NCBI RefSeq assembly: GCF_037040815.1
Contig: NZ_CP146232.1
Coordinates: 992,001 to 1,056,000, forward strand
Length of the DNA stretch: 64,000 bases
Reading direction: 5' to 3'
Origin: Pararoseomonas sp. SCSIO 73927
Lineage (GTDB): Bacteria > Pseudomonadota > Alphaproteobacteria > Acetobacterales > Acetobacteraceae
The notes under the pieces were generated by a model. The model was given only the letters and a program-made list of their open reading frames with translations. It made no database searches and was not told the DNA's origin. This document shows positions 34,388-41,692 of the stretch, piece by piece. The stretch's first letter is position 1; each line of letters begins with the position of its first letter. A program made the position numbers and the translations under genes.

Positions 34388-35401
34388 TCAGGCGGCGGTC
34401 GTGCGGCCGCGGCCGATGAGGTCGACGAGGTTGCCGAGCACGTCCAGCGCCTCGGGCGCCACCGGGCCGAGGCCGGGGATCATGCCGGCCACCTTGCCGA
34501 GCAGGTCCAGCACCTCGGCGGCCTTGGCGCTGTCGCCCGTGGAGGCGACGGGGGAGGCGCCCTCGGCCGGGGCGGCGCCGCCGGCCGGGTTCATGGAGAC
34601 GGACTGCAGCACGAAGTCGGAGTTCTCGTGGCTGTTGCCGGCGCCGTCATCCTCCGGGGAGACCTCCACGCGGGCGAAGTTCTTGTCCGTGGAGACGGAG
34701 ACGTTGCCGTCCGCCGAGCCCTCGACCGTCTTCTCGTCCACGACCTTGCCATTCTCGTCGTAGAAGGTCACGCGGGCCTTCTCGACGTGGTCGCCGTCCG
34801 GGCCGTTCTTGTAGAGCTTGCCGAGCTCCACCGTGCCGCCGGCGTTGTCGGCGTGCTCCTCGGGAGCGGTGAAGGTGAGGGACTGGCCGCGGTTGATCTC
34901 GCCGTCCACCATCTGGCCGCGGCCCGGGGCGTCGCCCACGGCCCAGCCGCCGTCCTTGCCCTCGTCCACGTTCCCGCCCTCGGCGGAGAGGTAGGGCTTC
35001 AGGGCATCGCCCTCGAACTTCTTCGGCTCGCCGGCGGGGGCGCTGTCGGAGCTGCCGCCCGTCGGGGAGGAGCCGCCCGCGGAGCCCGTGTCGGACGGGG
35101 CGGGGCTGTTCAGCAGGTCGATGGCGGACTTGATCAGCTCCGCCTTCAGCTCGGGGTCCTTCGTCTCGCGGGCCTCGCGCAGGAGGTCCTTTGCGAGCTT
35201 CGCGTTCTCGCTGCTCGGCTCGCTCGAAGCGGGCTGGGCCGAGGTCGAGGCCGGCTTGGAGGCCGTCTCGCCCGTGGCCGCGCTCGCGGCGTCCTGCCAC
35301 TGGATGGTCGTAACGCTGAAGTTGCCCTCGCCGTCGGTCAGGGCCTTCAGCTCCGCGGGGCTCAGCCCGCCGCCATTCGTCGGCGCGATCGTCGTGCTCA
35401 T
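34388..35401 (-). CDS. Probable T3SS-secreted protein, acidic, beta-sandwich core
   Basis: A 337-residue acidic protein. The N-terminus MSTTIAPTNGGGLSPAELKA is polar, Ser/Thr-rich and signal-free, as in T3SS substrates. ATG 35401 has a strong RBS (AGAGAGGAAA). A Ser/Gly-rich linker (about 50-135) leads to a beta-rich domain (about 140-285) with KNGPDGDHVEKARVTFYD and ENSDFVLQSVSM, like a secreted Ca-type or carbohydrate-binding sandwich. A hydrophobic helix follows (EVLDLLGKVAGMIPGLGPV). It could be a needle-tip, translocon or surface component. I did not recognise a named family. Confidence 0.5.
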   Translation of the reverse strand: MSTTIAPTNGGGLSPAELKALTDGEGNFSVTTIQWQDAASAATGETASKPASTSAQPASSEPSSENAKLAKDLLREARETKDPELKAELIKSAIDLLNSPAPSDTGSAGGSSPTGGSSDSAPAGEPKKFEGDALKPYLSAEGGNVDEGKDGGWAVGDAPGRGQMVDGEINRGQSLTFTAPEEHADNAGGTVELGKLYKNGPDGDHVEKARVTFYDENGKVVDEKTVEGSADGNVSVSTDKNFARVEVSPEDDGAGNSHENSDFVLQSVSMNPAGGAAPAEGASPVASTGDSAKAAEVLDLLGKVAGMIPGLGPVAPEALDVLGNLVDLIGRGRTTAA

Positions 35402-35473
35402 GCTTTTTCCTCTCTCTCCGTTTCGAAATGGCCGCACCGCCTCGGCGGGGCAGCGTCCGGCGATGCGGGGCCG

Positions 35474-35665
35474 CTACTCCCCGTCGTCGCCGAGGTCGGA
35501 CAGCAGGTCGTTCAGGATGGGCTGCAGGAGCATCGACATGACCCCCGTGCCCTTGCTCACGATCTCGTCCGTCGCCTGCTGGCCCAGCACGCCGTCGAAC
35601 AGGCTGCCGGCCACGCCGCCGGCAGGCCCGCCAACGAGGCCGCCGACGATTCCTCCGATGCTCAT
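35474..35665 (-). CDS. 63-aa glycine-rich small protein
   Basis: The small signal-free protein begins MSIGGIVGGLVGGPAGGVAG, has a Met/Leu-rich helix (GVMSMLLQPILNDLLSDL), and ends in an acidic tail. Size and composition would suit a secreted minor pilus/needle or tip subunit. Its ATG overlaps the upstream stop (ATGA). The N-terminus resembles that of the candidate needle protein at 37412 (MGGILGGIVN). Confidence 0.5.
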   Translation of the reverse strand: MSIGGIVGGLVGGPAGGVAGSLFDGVLGQQATDEIVSKGTGVMSMLLQPILNDLLSDLGDDGE

Positions 35666-36198
35666 CGGAACGCTCCTCTCGGAAGGGGCGCGGCCAGCGC
35701 CGCGCCCGGGGTCACGGCTTTCGCCGCGCCCGTAGGCACGGCCTTCGCCGCGCCCGAGGACGGCGCCGCGCCGGCGAGGGCCGGCCGGAGCGTCGCCGCC
35801 ATGCGGCGGGCGGACGAATCCGGCCCCGCCAGCACCTGGTCCGCAAGAACGCGCGCCTCGTCGCGCCGCCCGGCCGCGACGAGCGCGACCAGAAGGATGC
35901 CGCGCGTGGCCTCCTGCCCCTGCCGCCGCCCGATCGCCTGCCGCTGCAGCAGGTCCACCGCGCGGTCCGGGCGCTTGGCGCCCATCTCCGCCACCGCGCG
36001 GGCCACGACGGGCGCCGGGTGCTCGGGGCAGAGGCGCTCGAGCAGCCTGAGGATCGGCTCGGCCGCCTCAATCATCCCGGCGGAGGCCGCTGCCATCGCG
36101 ATCTCGCCGAGCAGCCGCGCGTCGCCGCGCGCGGCGCGCCAGGCCTCGCCCGCGGCGCGCTGGCCCGGCATCGCGGGGTTCGTCGTCGCGGCGTTCAA
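35662..36198 (-). CDS. HrpB1/HrpK-type TPR-like T3SS protein
   Basis: A 178-residue helical protein. Residues about 25-90 form TPR-like helix pairs (GEIAMAAASAGMIEAAEPIL, LCPEHPAPVVARAVAEMG, PDRAVDLLQR), similar to Xanthomonas/Ralstonia HrpB1. The C-terminal quarter is Ala/Pro-rich with a duplicated GAAKAV. It starts at a TTG that overlaps the sctC1 stop (TTGA); an ATG at 36171 is the alternative. A chaperone or pilus-assembly role is likely from the family. Confidence 0.6.
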   Translation of the reverse strand: MNAATTNPAMPGQRAAGEAWRAARGDARLLGEIAMAAASAGMIEAAEPILRLLERLCPEHPAPVVARAVAEMGAKRPDRAVDLLQRQAIGRRQGQEATRGILLVALVAAGRRDEARVLADQVLAGPDSSARRMAATLRPALAGAAPSSGAAKAVPTGAAKAVTPGAALAAPLPRGAFR

Positions 36199-36896
36199 GT
36201 GGCGCGCTCCGTCCGGCCGCGGAAGACGCGGATGCGGGCGGGCTCCGTCTGCGGCGTCCCGTCCGGGCGCGGGCGGCGCGCCAGCACCGCCAGCGTCTGC
36301 TCCACCAGCCCCACGTAGCGCGGCGGGCCGGAGACCATGGCGAGGCCGAGATTGGGATCGGAGGCGCGGATCGGCCAGCGCGCGTCGTGCACGCCGAGCG
36401 CGCGCAGCGCCGCGTCCAGCTGCGCCGGCGGCACGCCGCCGAGATCCACGAGGCGCGACACCGCCTCCCCGACCGAGGAGACGTGCAGCGTGCTACCGTC
36501 CGTGAACCAGTCCAGCCCGTAGATGGCGGCGAGGCGCTCCAGCGTCTCGATGGCAGTGCCGCGGGCCAGGCGGCCGCGGACCCGGCCGCGCACGCCCTCG
36601 CTCACCACCGCGTTCAGCCCCACGCGCTTCCCGAGCTCGATCAGCACCTCGCGCAGGTCCTGGTCCACCACCGCATAGTCGAAGGGGCGGGTGCGCCAGT
36701 CTGCAGGGGCAGGGCCGGCGGCGACGGCGGGCGCAGCGGCCTCCGCAGTGCCCGGGGCAGCCGGCTGCGCGGCGCCCGCCTGCGCGGCGCCGGGGACAGC
36801 AGCCTGCGGTACGCCGGCGGCGGGCGCCTGAACGGCGGACGGCGCCTGCGCGTGGCCCGGCACCGCCACGGTGGCCGCGGCAAGCATCATCAACAT
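36195..36896 (-). CDS. sctC1: SctC1/RhcC1-like secretin N-domain protein
   Basis: A 233-residue exported protein. ATG 36896 gives a signal MLMMLAAATVAVPGHAQA; an ATG at 37019 would run through the AT-rich promoter region and is less likely. After a Pro/Ala linker, FDYAVVDQDLREVLIELGKR and YGLDWFTDGSTLHVSSVGEA match the N0 domain of T3SS secretins. VVSGPPRY-like LAMVSGPPRYVGLVEQTL matches the next (N1) domain. The protein ends there: no secretin barrel. Rhizobial systems split SctC into RhcC1 and RhcC2 in this way. The barrel-bearing partner here is at 41693. First gene of the leftward T3SS operon. Confidence 0.85.
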   Translation of the reverse strand: MLMMLAAATVAVPGHAQAPSAVQAPAAGVPQAAVPGAAQAGAAQPAAPGTAEAAAPAVAAGPAPADWRTRPFDYAVVDQDLREVLIELGKRVGLNAVVSEGVRGRVRGRLARGTAIETLERLAAIYGLDWFTDGSTLHVSSVGEAVSRLVDLGGVPPAQLDAALRALGVHDARWPIRASDPNLGLAMVSGPPRYVGLVEQTLAVLARRPRPDGTPQTEPARIRVFRGRTERAT

Positions 36897-37186
36897 AGCC
36901 GCGCCGCTTCCGGACAATAACGTGGCAGGCCTTATAGTATTACCTGTTCCGCGCAAGGTTGATCGCCTCCGCCTGAGCCGTGTGGCCGGGATATCGGAAC
37001 TTGTTACGGGGGAAGGCAACCCTCTTTTACAGTTAAGCTTGTGTTACGGTGATATGAATGCTGTTCGCGATTGCGTGAGATTGCCGGATTGGGGTTGGCC
37101 CGTATCGCCATCGTGCCAGTTTACTGACCAGACCGAGGGGCGGGCATCCTGCCCCCGGCGCGGCAAAGGCCACAAGGGAACCAAAG
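36897..37186. promoter_or_regulatory. AT-rich divergent promoter of the two T3SS operons
   Basis: These 290 bases stand out for low GC in a very GC-rich window, especially 36915-36960 and 37000-37075. They separate the leftward (sctC1) and rightward (needle, sctD, sctV) operons. A direct repeat GTTACGG occurs at 37003 and 37043, exactly 40 bases apart, which would place both copies on the same DNA face. A TTGTTA at 37001 could be a -35 element with a poor -10 near 37024. No known activator box was recognised. Confidence 0.55.
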
Positions 37187-37408
37187 GTGAGCAACACCTC
37201 CTCGACCCCGTCGGGACCGCTGCAGCGCGCCCTGGCCGGGGATGGCGCGGCCCTCGCCGCCATCCGCGGCCGGTTGCAGGACGGCTTCGATCGCGCGGCC
37301 GCGGAGGGTTCGCCCGCCGTTGACGACCGGACGGCCCTGCTGCGGGGCGCTTACGCGGCCGCCCTCGACCTCCTGCCGCGGCTGAAGATCAACACAGAGA
37401 GGAGATAG
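37187..37408 (+). CDS. 73-aa T3SS-associated small protein (possible chaperone)
   Basis: A short helical, Ala/Leu-rich protein that starts at GTG 37187 with AAGGG upstream. It ends three bases before the next gene. First gene of the rightward T3SS operon and directly before the candidate needle subunit, a position taken by needle chaperones (SctE/SctG types) in other systems. No sequence family was recognised, so the chaperone role is inference from place and size. Confidence 0.55.
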   Translation: MSNTSSTPSGPLQRALAGDGAALAAIRGRLQDGFDRAAAEGSPAVDDRTALLRGAYAAALDLLPRLKINTERR

Positions 37409-37411
37409 AAC

Positions 37412-37642
37412 ATGGGCGGTATTCTCGGCGGTATCGTGAACGCGGCCACCGGCGGTCTGGCGGGCGGCGCCTCCGGCGCTGGCGCCAGCTCCGGCAACGG
37501 CGCTTCCGGCGACGCCTCCGGCGCCATCGGGCAGATGAGCGCGGCCTTCGACCAGGCCATCAGCAAGGCGGCCGAGATCACGGCGATCACGACCGTGAAG
37601 AAGGCCGAGCTGGACGCGGCGAAGCAGCGCCCGCAGAACTGA
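37412..37642 (+). CDS. Candidate needle/pilus subunit (SctF-like)
   Basis: A 76-residue protein without a signal peptide. The first 40 residues are Gly/Ala/Ser-rich (MGGILGGIVNAATGGLAGG). The rest is a single amphipathic helix: SAAFDQAISKAAEITAITTV and KKAELDAAKQRPQN. Small size, helical C-terminal half, place before sctD and a very strong RBS (AGAGAGGAGA) fit the major needle or pilus subunit. A stable hairpin directly follows the stop. I cannot prove identity by alignment. If this is not the needle, the 63-aa protein at 35474 is the rival candidate. Confidence 0.55.
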   Translation: MGGILGGIVNAATGGLAGGASGAGASSGNGASGDASGAIGQMSAAFDQAISKAAEITAITTVKKAELDAAKQRPQN

Positions 37643-37661
37643 TCGGGCTAAAGGCCCGATC
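37641..37661 (+). terminator. Hairpin directly after the candidate needle gene
   Basis: Perfect 8-bp arms (GATCGGGC / GCCCGATC) surround TAAAG. The stem begins in the stop codon of the candidate needle gene and lacks a T-run. It is more likely an mRNA-stabilising stem or a leaky terminator than a full stop, because sctD follows 130 bases later on the same strand. It would favour high production of the first two small proteins over the rest. Confidence 0.5.
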
Positions 37662-37793
37662 CAGGCCCGCGGCGCGCGCGCCCGGGTCGCGCGGCGGGGC
37701 GGGAGTCGACGCCCGCCACGCCGCGCCCCTGCCCGCCGGGCGGCCCCGGGCCGCCGCGGCCGGCACAGGTTTTCAGGAGGCTTCGTCACGCGC

Positions 37794-38741
37794 ATGTCCG
37801 GCGAGCTGACTCCCACGCAGAGGGGCGCCCTTCCCGTCCCGATCCCCGTTCCGCAGACCGGAACCGGCGCCTGGCGGCTGGACGTGGTGTCCGGCCCCAA
37901 CCGGGACGCCTCGCTGCTCCTTCCGCCCGGCCTGCACCGCATCGGCGCGGCGGCGGAGGACGACATCATGCTGGCGGACCCCGCGGCCGGAGCGCCGCGC
38001 GTCAGCCTCTCGCTCCTCGAGAACGGGGAGGCCGAGCTGCACGCCGAGGCCGCGGGGGCGCGCTTTCGCGAGCGCCCCGTCGTCCCCGGCCGTCGCTGCC
38101 GGGCCACGCGCGGCGGCGATCTCCGCCTCGGCAGGAGCGTGCTGCGCCTCACCCCGCCCCCGGGCATCGAGGCGCGCCGCCAGGCCCGGCGGGAGACCCT
38201 GCGCTGGCGCATCGGCGCCGTGCTGGGGGCCGTGGCCATCATTGTCGGGCTCGGCGCCTTCGGCCCGCGCCTGCTCTCCGATGCCCCGTCCACCGCCCCG
38301 GTCCGGACCGAGGCCGCGGCGCGCGCCCCCGCCCGCCCCGACCCCGCCGCGGCCCGCGCCGCCCTGGCCGGGCGGCTGGAGGCGGCCGGGCTCGGCCCCG
38401 ACCGGCTTCGCGTGGGCGACGGCGCCGGCGGCGCCCTTCTCGTGGAGGGGCGGCTGAGCGCGGAGGAGACCGCGCGCTTCGCCGAGGTGCGGCGCTGGTA
38501 CGACGCCGCCCACGGCGCCGGCCCCGCCCTGGTCCCGCGCCTGGGCGTGGACATCGCCCCGCCGCGCCCCGCGCTGCGGATCCGCGCCGTGTCCCTGGCC
38601 CCGGTGCCCTACCTCATCGCCTCCGACGGCGAGAAGTACGGCGAGGGCGCCGTGCTGGAGGATGGCTGGGTGATCGAGAGCATCGACCGCGCCCAGGTGG
38701 TGCTGCGCCGGGGCAGCGAGACGGCCGTGGTGACCCTCTAG
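37794..38741 (+). CDS. sctD: SctD inner-membrane ring protein
   Basis: A 315-residue bitopic protein. A cytoplasmic FHA-like domain (about 20-120) has GTGAWRLDVVSGPNRDASLL and the turn GLHRIGAAAEDDIMLADPAA. One membrane helix follows (about 141-165, IGAVLGAVAIIVGLGAFG), then periplasmic ring-building domains (GRLEAAGLGPDRLRVGDG-like repeats) ending at RRGSETAVVTL. It forms the outer of the two inner-membrane rings with SctJ. An AGGAGG lies 13 bases upstream, a slightly long spacing. Confidence 0.85.
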   Translation: MSGELTPTQRGALPVPIPVPQTGTGAWRLDVVSGPNRDASLLLPPGLHRIGAAAEDDIMLADPAAGAPRVSLSLLENGEAELHAEAAGARFRERPVVPGRRCRATRGGDLRLGRSVLRLTPPPGIEARRQARRETLRWRIGAVLGAVAIIVGLGAFGPRLLSDAPSTAPVRTEAAARAPARPDPAAARAALAGRLEAAGLGPDRLRVGDGAGGALLVEGRLSAEETARFAEVRRWYDAAHGAGPALVPRLGVDIAPPRPALRIRAVSLAPVPYLIASDGEKYGEGAVLEDGWVIESIDRAQVVLRRGSETAVVTL

Positions 38742-38744
38742 CGC

Positions 38745-39164
38745 ATGCCGCCGCTCGACCGCGTTCCCGGCTCCGGCGCCACGGCGCCCGGGGCCGACCC
38801 GCAGCTGGAAGCCCTGCTGCGCGCCCGCGGCCGGCTTCCGCCGGGGGCGCCGCAGCCGATCGAGGCGCCCGGCGAGGCGGAGGAGTTCGATGCCATCGCC
38901 GCCGCGGCGGGGCTGGAGGAGCGCCTCCGCGAGCCCGACGCGCCCGGCGGCCTCGCCTCCCTCGTGCTGGACTTCGTCGCGCCGCCGCGCGGCCTTCCCT
39001 CCTCCCCTGCCCGGCTGCTGGGGCTGCTGGAGGTGGCGGCGGGCGTCCTCGCCCACGCGCCGCCGGAGGACGACATCGCCCGGCTTGGCGCCCGCGCCAT
39101 CGAGCAGGAGCTGGAGGCGCACCGCGACCTGGCGGAGCGCCGCGGCACCCTGGTGAGCCCGTGA
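38745..39164 (+). CDS. 139-aa T3SS-operon protein of unknown function
   Basis: The acidic, Ala/Leu-rich soluble protein starts three bases after sctD, and its stop overlaps the next GTG. After a Pro-rich N-terminus it is mainly helical (LGLLEVAAGVLAHAPPEDDI, ARAIEQELEAHRDLAERRG). No family was recognised. In related loci the SctD-SctV interval holds small chaperones and gatekeeper-like proteins, so a regulator or chaperone is possible. Confidence 0.5.
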   Translation: MPPLDRVPGSGATAPGADPQLEALLRARGRLPPGAPQPIEAPGEAEEFDAIAAAAGLEERLREPDAPGGLASLVLDFVAPPRGLPSSPARLLGLLEVAAGVLAHAPPEDDIARLGARAIEQELEAHRDLAERRGTLVSP

Positions 39165-39544
39165 GCGAGGCGGCCGCCGCGATCCCGGAGGAGGCTGCCG
39201 GGGCGCTGCACGCGCTGGGCTACGTCTATCTCCGCCAGGGGCAGGTGCGGCGGGCCAGCGTGCTGCTGCTGCTGGCCGCCCGCAGCCGGCCGGACGACGC
39301 GCCGCTGCTGCGGACCCTCGCCGCCGCCCTCTCGGCCTGCGGGCTGGGGGAACGGGCGGTGGAGGTGCTGGACCATGCCGGGCGGATCGACCCCGCGGCG
39401 GAGGAGACGCGCCCCGGCCGCGTGCTGCGCGCCCGCGCGCTCCTCGCTGCCGGGCGGGGGGAGGAGGGGCGGGCGCTGTTCCGCAGCGTGGCGGCGATGG
39501 GGAACAGGACAACGGGGGACCGGATGATGGGGGAAAGGGCATGA
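39161..39544 (+). CDS. TPR-type T3SS chaperone (SctY/SctG-like)
   Basis: A 127-residue protein with three helix pairs typical of tetratricopeptide repeats (LHALGYVYLRQGQVRRASVL, LRTLAAALSACGLGERAVEV, RVLRARALLAAGRGEEGRAL). Such small TPR proteins next to sctV are T3SS chaperones of the YscY/YscG type. GTG start overlaps the previous stop and its own stop overlaps the sctV ATG. Client unknown. Confidence 0.68.
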   Translation: MSEAAAAIPEEAAGALHALGYVYLRQGQVRRASVLLLLAARSRPDDAPLLRTLAAALSACGLGERAVEVLDHAGRIDPAAEETRPGRVLRARALLAAGRGEEGRALFRSVAAMGNRTTGDRMMGERA

Positions 39545-41685
39545 GACGGCTCCTCGCGCGCCTGCCCTACCGGTCGGACCTCGCCGTCGCGGCGCTGATG
39601 GTCGCGACCATCCTGCTGATGATCATCCCGCTGCCCACGATCCTGGTGGACATGCTGCTCTCGCTCAGTCTCGGCAGCGCGGTGCTGCTGCTGATGGTGG
39701 GCTTCTACCTGCGCTCCCCGGTGGAGTTCTCCACCCTGCCGGCGGTGATCCTCATCACCACCGTGTTCCGCCTGGCGCTGGCCATCGCCACCACGCGGCT
39801 GATCCTCTTGCAGGCCGATGCAGGCGAGATCGTGCGCGTGTTCGGCGAGTTCGTGGTGGGCGGCAACATCGTCGTCGGGCTGGTGGTTTTCCTCATCATC
39901 ACCGTCGTGCAGTTCGTCGTCATCACCAAGGGCAGCGAGCGCGTGGCGGAGGTGGCCGCGCGCTTCACGCTGGACGCCATGCCCGGCAAGCAGATGGCGA
40001 TCGACGCCGACCTGCGCGCCGGCGACATCGACCAGCCCGAGGCCCGCCGCCGCCGCAGCGCGCTGGAGCGCGAGAGCCAGCTCTTTGGCGCCATGGACGG
40101 CGCGATGAAGTTCGTGAAGGGCGACGCCATCGCGGGCCTTGTCATCATCGTGGTGAACCTCATCGGCGGGCTGGCGGTCGGCACCACCCAGCACGGGATG
40201 AGCCTCGGCCAGGCGGCGCACACCTTCTCCATCCTCACGGTGGGGGACGGGCTGGTCTCGCAGATCCCCGCCCTCTTCGTCTCCATCACCGCCGGCATCG
40301 TCGTCACCCGCGTGGCGGGAGGCGAGAACAGCACGGCGGACAGCCTCGGCGGGGAGATCACCGGCCAGCTCCTCGCGGAGCCCCGCGCCCTCTGGCTCGC
40401 CGCTGTCGTCGCCTTCCTGCTCGGGCTGATCCCGGGCTTCCCGATGATCATCCTCTTCGCGCTCGCTGCCGGGCTCTTCCTGCTCGGCACCGCCGCCGCC
40501 CGCCGCCGGCGGGGCGAGGCGGAGCGGGTGGAGGAGGCGCGCGCGGCCGCCGCGGCGCCGGACGCCGAATCGGCCGTGGACGCGCCCGTGCCGCCGGGCC
40601 GGGTGCGGCTGCTGCTGGCCCCGGCGCTGCTGGAATCGATCCCCGCCCCCCGCCTGCGCGCCGCCCTGGCCGCCGCGGGCGCCGCCGCCGCTTCCGCGAC
40701 CGGCGCCCCCGTGCCCGGCGTTTCCCCGCAGCCGGAGGAAGGGCTGCCCGAGGGCGGCTTCCGCCTGGAGGTGGACACCGTGCCCATTGCCGAGGGCGTC
40801 CTGCCGCCCGATTCGGTGCTGCTGCGGGACGAGCCGGAGAACGCGGCCCTCGCCGGCGTGCCGCTGGCCGAGGGGGCGGAGCTGCCCGGCCTTCCGCGCC
40901 CCCTCTGGGCCGGGCGGGAGCACCTGCCGGCCCTCGTCTCTACCGGCATCGGCCACGCCGAGCCGCCGGAGATCCTGGCCGAGATCGCCGGCCGCGCGCT
41001 CCGCCGCCACGCCGCCCAGTTCGTCGGACTGCAGGAGGCGCGGGCGATGATCGGCCACCTTGAGGGCTCCTACGGCGACCTGGTGCGGGAGGCGCTGCGC
41101 GCCGTGCCGCTGCAGCGCGCCGCCGAGGTGATGCGGCGGCTGCTGGAGGAGGGCGTCTCCGTCCGCAACATGCGCGGGCTGCTCGAGGGCTTCGTGGAGC
41201 ATGGCGACCGCGAATCGGACGCCGCCGGCCTGGCCGAGGCCTCCCGCGCGGGGTTGCGGCGCCAGATCTGCCACGCCCACGTCGATCGCGACCGGGTTAT
41301 TCCCGCATTCGTGATGGATGCCGGCAGCGAGGAGACGGTGCGGGCCTCCGTGCGGCACACCCCCGCCGGAACCTTCCTGGCGCTGCCCGAAGGCATGGCC
41401 GCGGCCCTGGCGGAACGGCTGCGCGCGGAGCTCGTGTCATCGAACGGACCCCAACCCGTCATACTTTGCGCGCTCGACATACGCCGTCACATTCGTAGCT
41501 TGCTGGTCAACAACGGGGTGGATGTTTCGGTGCTCTCGTTCCAGGACCTGTCGCCGGAGTTTACGGTGCAGCCGCTGGGGTCCGTGCGGCTGCACGGCGC
41601 GCCGGGCGATGCCGTGGTCCAGCGGGTGGTTCCCGGCACGGCGGATGCCGCGTCCTTCCGGATGACCACTTCGGACGCGGCCTGA
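39541..41685 (+). CDS. sctV: SctV major export-apparatus protein
   Basis: A 714-residue FlhA/YscV family protein forming the nonameric export gate ring. About seven to eight membrane helices occupy residues 15-325. Conserved blocks include GFYLRSPVEFSTLPAVILIT-type sequence (here RSPVEFSTLPAVILITTVFR), VITKGSERVAEVAARFTLDA and DAMPGKQMAIDADLRAG. The linker (about 330-370) and cytoplasmic domain (about 370-705) follow, with ILCALDIRRHIRSLLV near the end. Full length; overlaps the TPR gene. Confidence 0.96.
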   Translation: MRRLLARLPYRSDLAVAALMVATILLMIIPLPTILVDMLLSLSLGSAVLLLMVGFYLRSPVEFSTLPAVILITTVFRLALAIATTRLILLQADAGEIVRVFGEFVVGGNIVVGLVVFLIITVVQFVVITKGSERVAEVAARFTLDAMPGKQMAIDADLRAGDIDQPEARRRRSALERESQLFGAMDGAMKFVKGDAIAGLVIIVVNLIGGLAVGTTQHGMSLGQAAHTFSILTVGDGLVSQIPALFVSITAGIVVTRVAGGENSTADSLGGEITGQLLAEPRALWLAAVVAFLLGLIPGFPMIILFALAAGLFLLGTAAARRRRGEAERVEEARAAAAAPDAESAVDAPVPPGRVRLLLAPALLESIPAPRLRAALAAAGAAAASATGAPVPGVSPQPEEGLPEGGFRLEVDTVPIAEGVLPPDSVLLRDEPENAALAGVPLAEGAELPGLPRPLWAGREHLPALVSTGIGHAEPPEILAEIAGRALRRHAAQFVGLQEARAMIGHLEGSYGDLVREALRAVPLQRAAEVMRRLLEEGVSVRNMRGLLEGFVEHGDRESDAAGLAEASRAGLRRQICHAHVDRDRVIPAFVMDAGSEETVRASVRHTPAGTFLALPEGMAAALAERLRAELVSSNGPQPVILCALDIRRHIRSLLVNNGVDVSVLSFQDLSPEFTVQPLGSVRLHGAPGDAVVQRVVPGTADAASFRMTTSDAA

Positions 41686-41692
41686 CCCCATC

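Noticed and set aside
36897..37019. Longer SctC1 starting at ATG 37019
   Set aside because: It would place the AT-rich divergent promoter inside the gene and move the signal peptide 41 residues inward. ATG 36896 puts a normal signal at the N-terminus.
37060..37080. TTCGC in the T3SS promoter region as part of a PIP (HrpX) box
   Set aside because: No second TTCGC was found at 15 bases, and no HrpX-type regulator is in the window.
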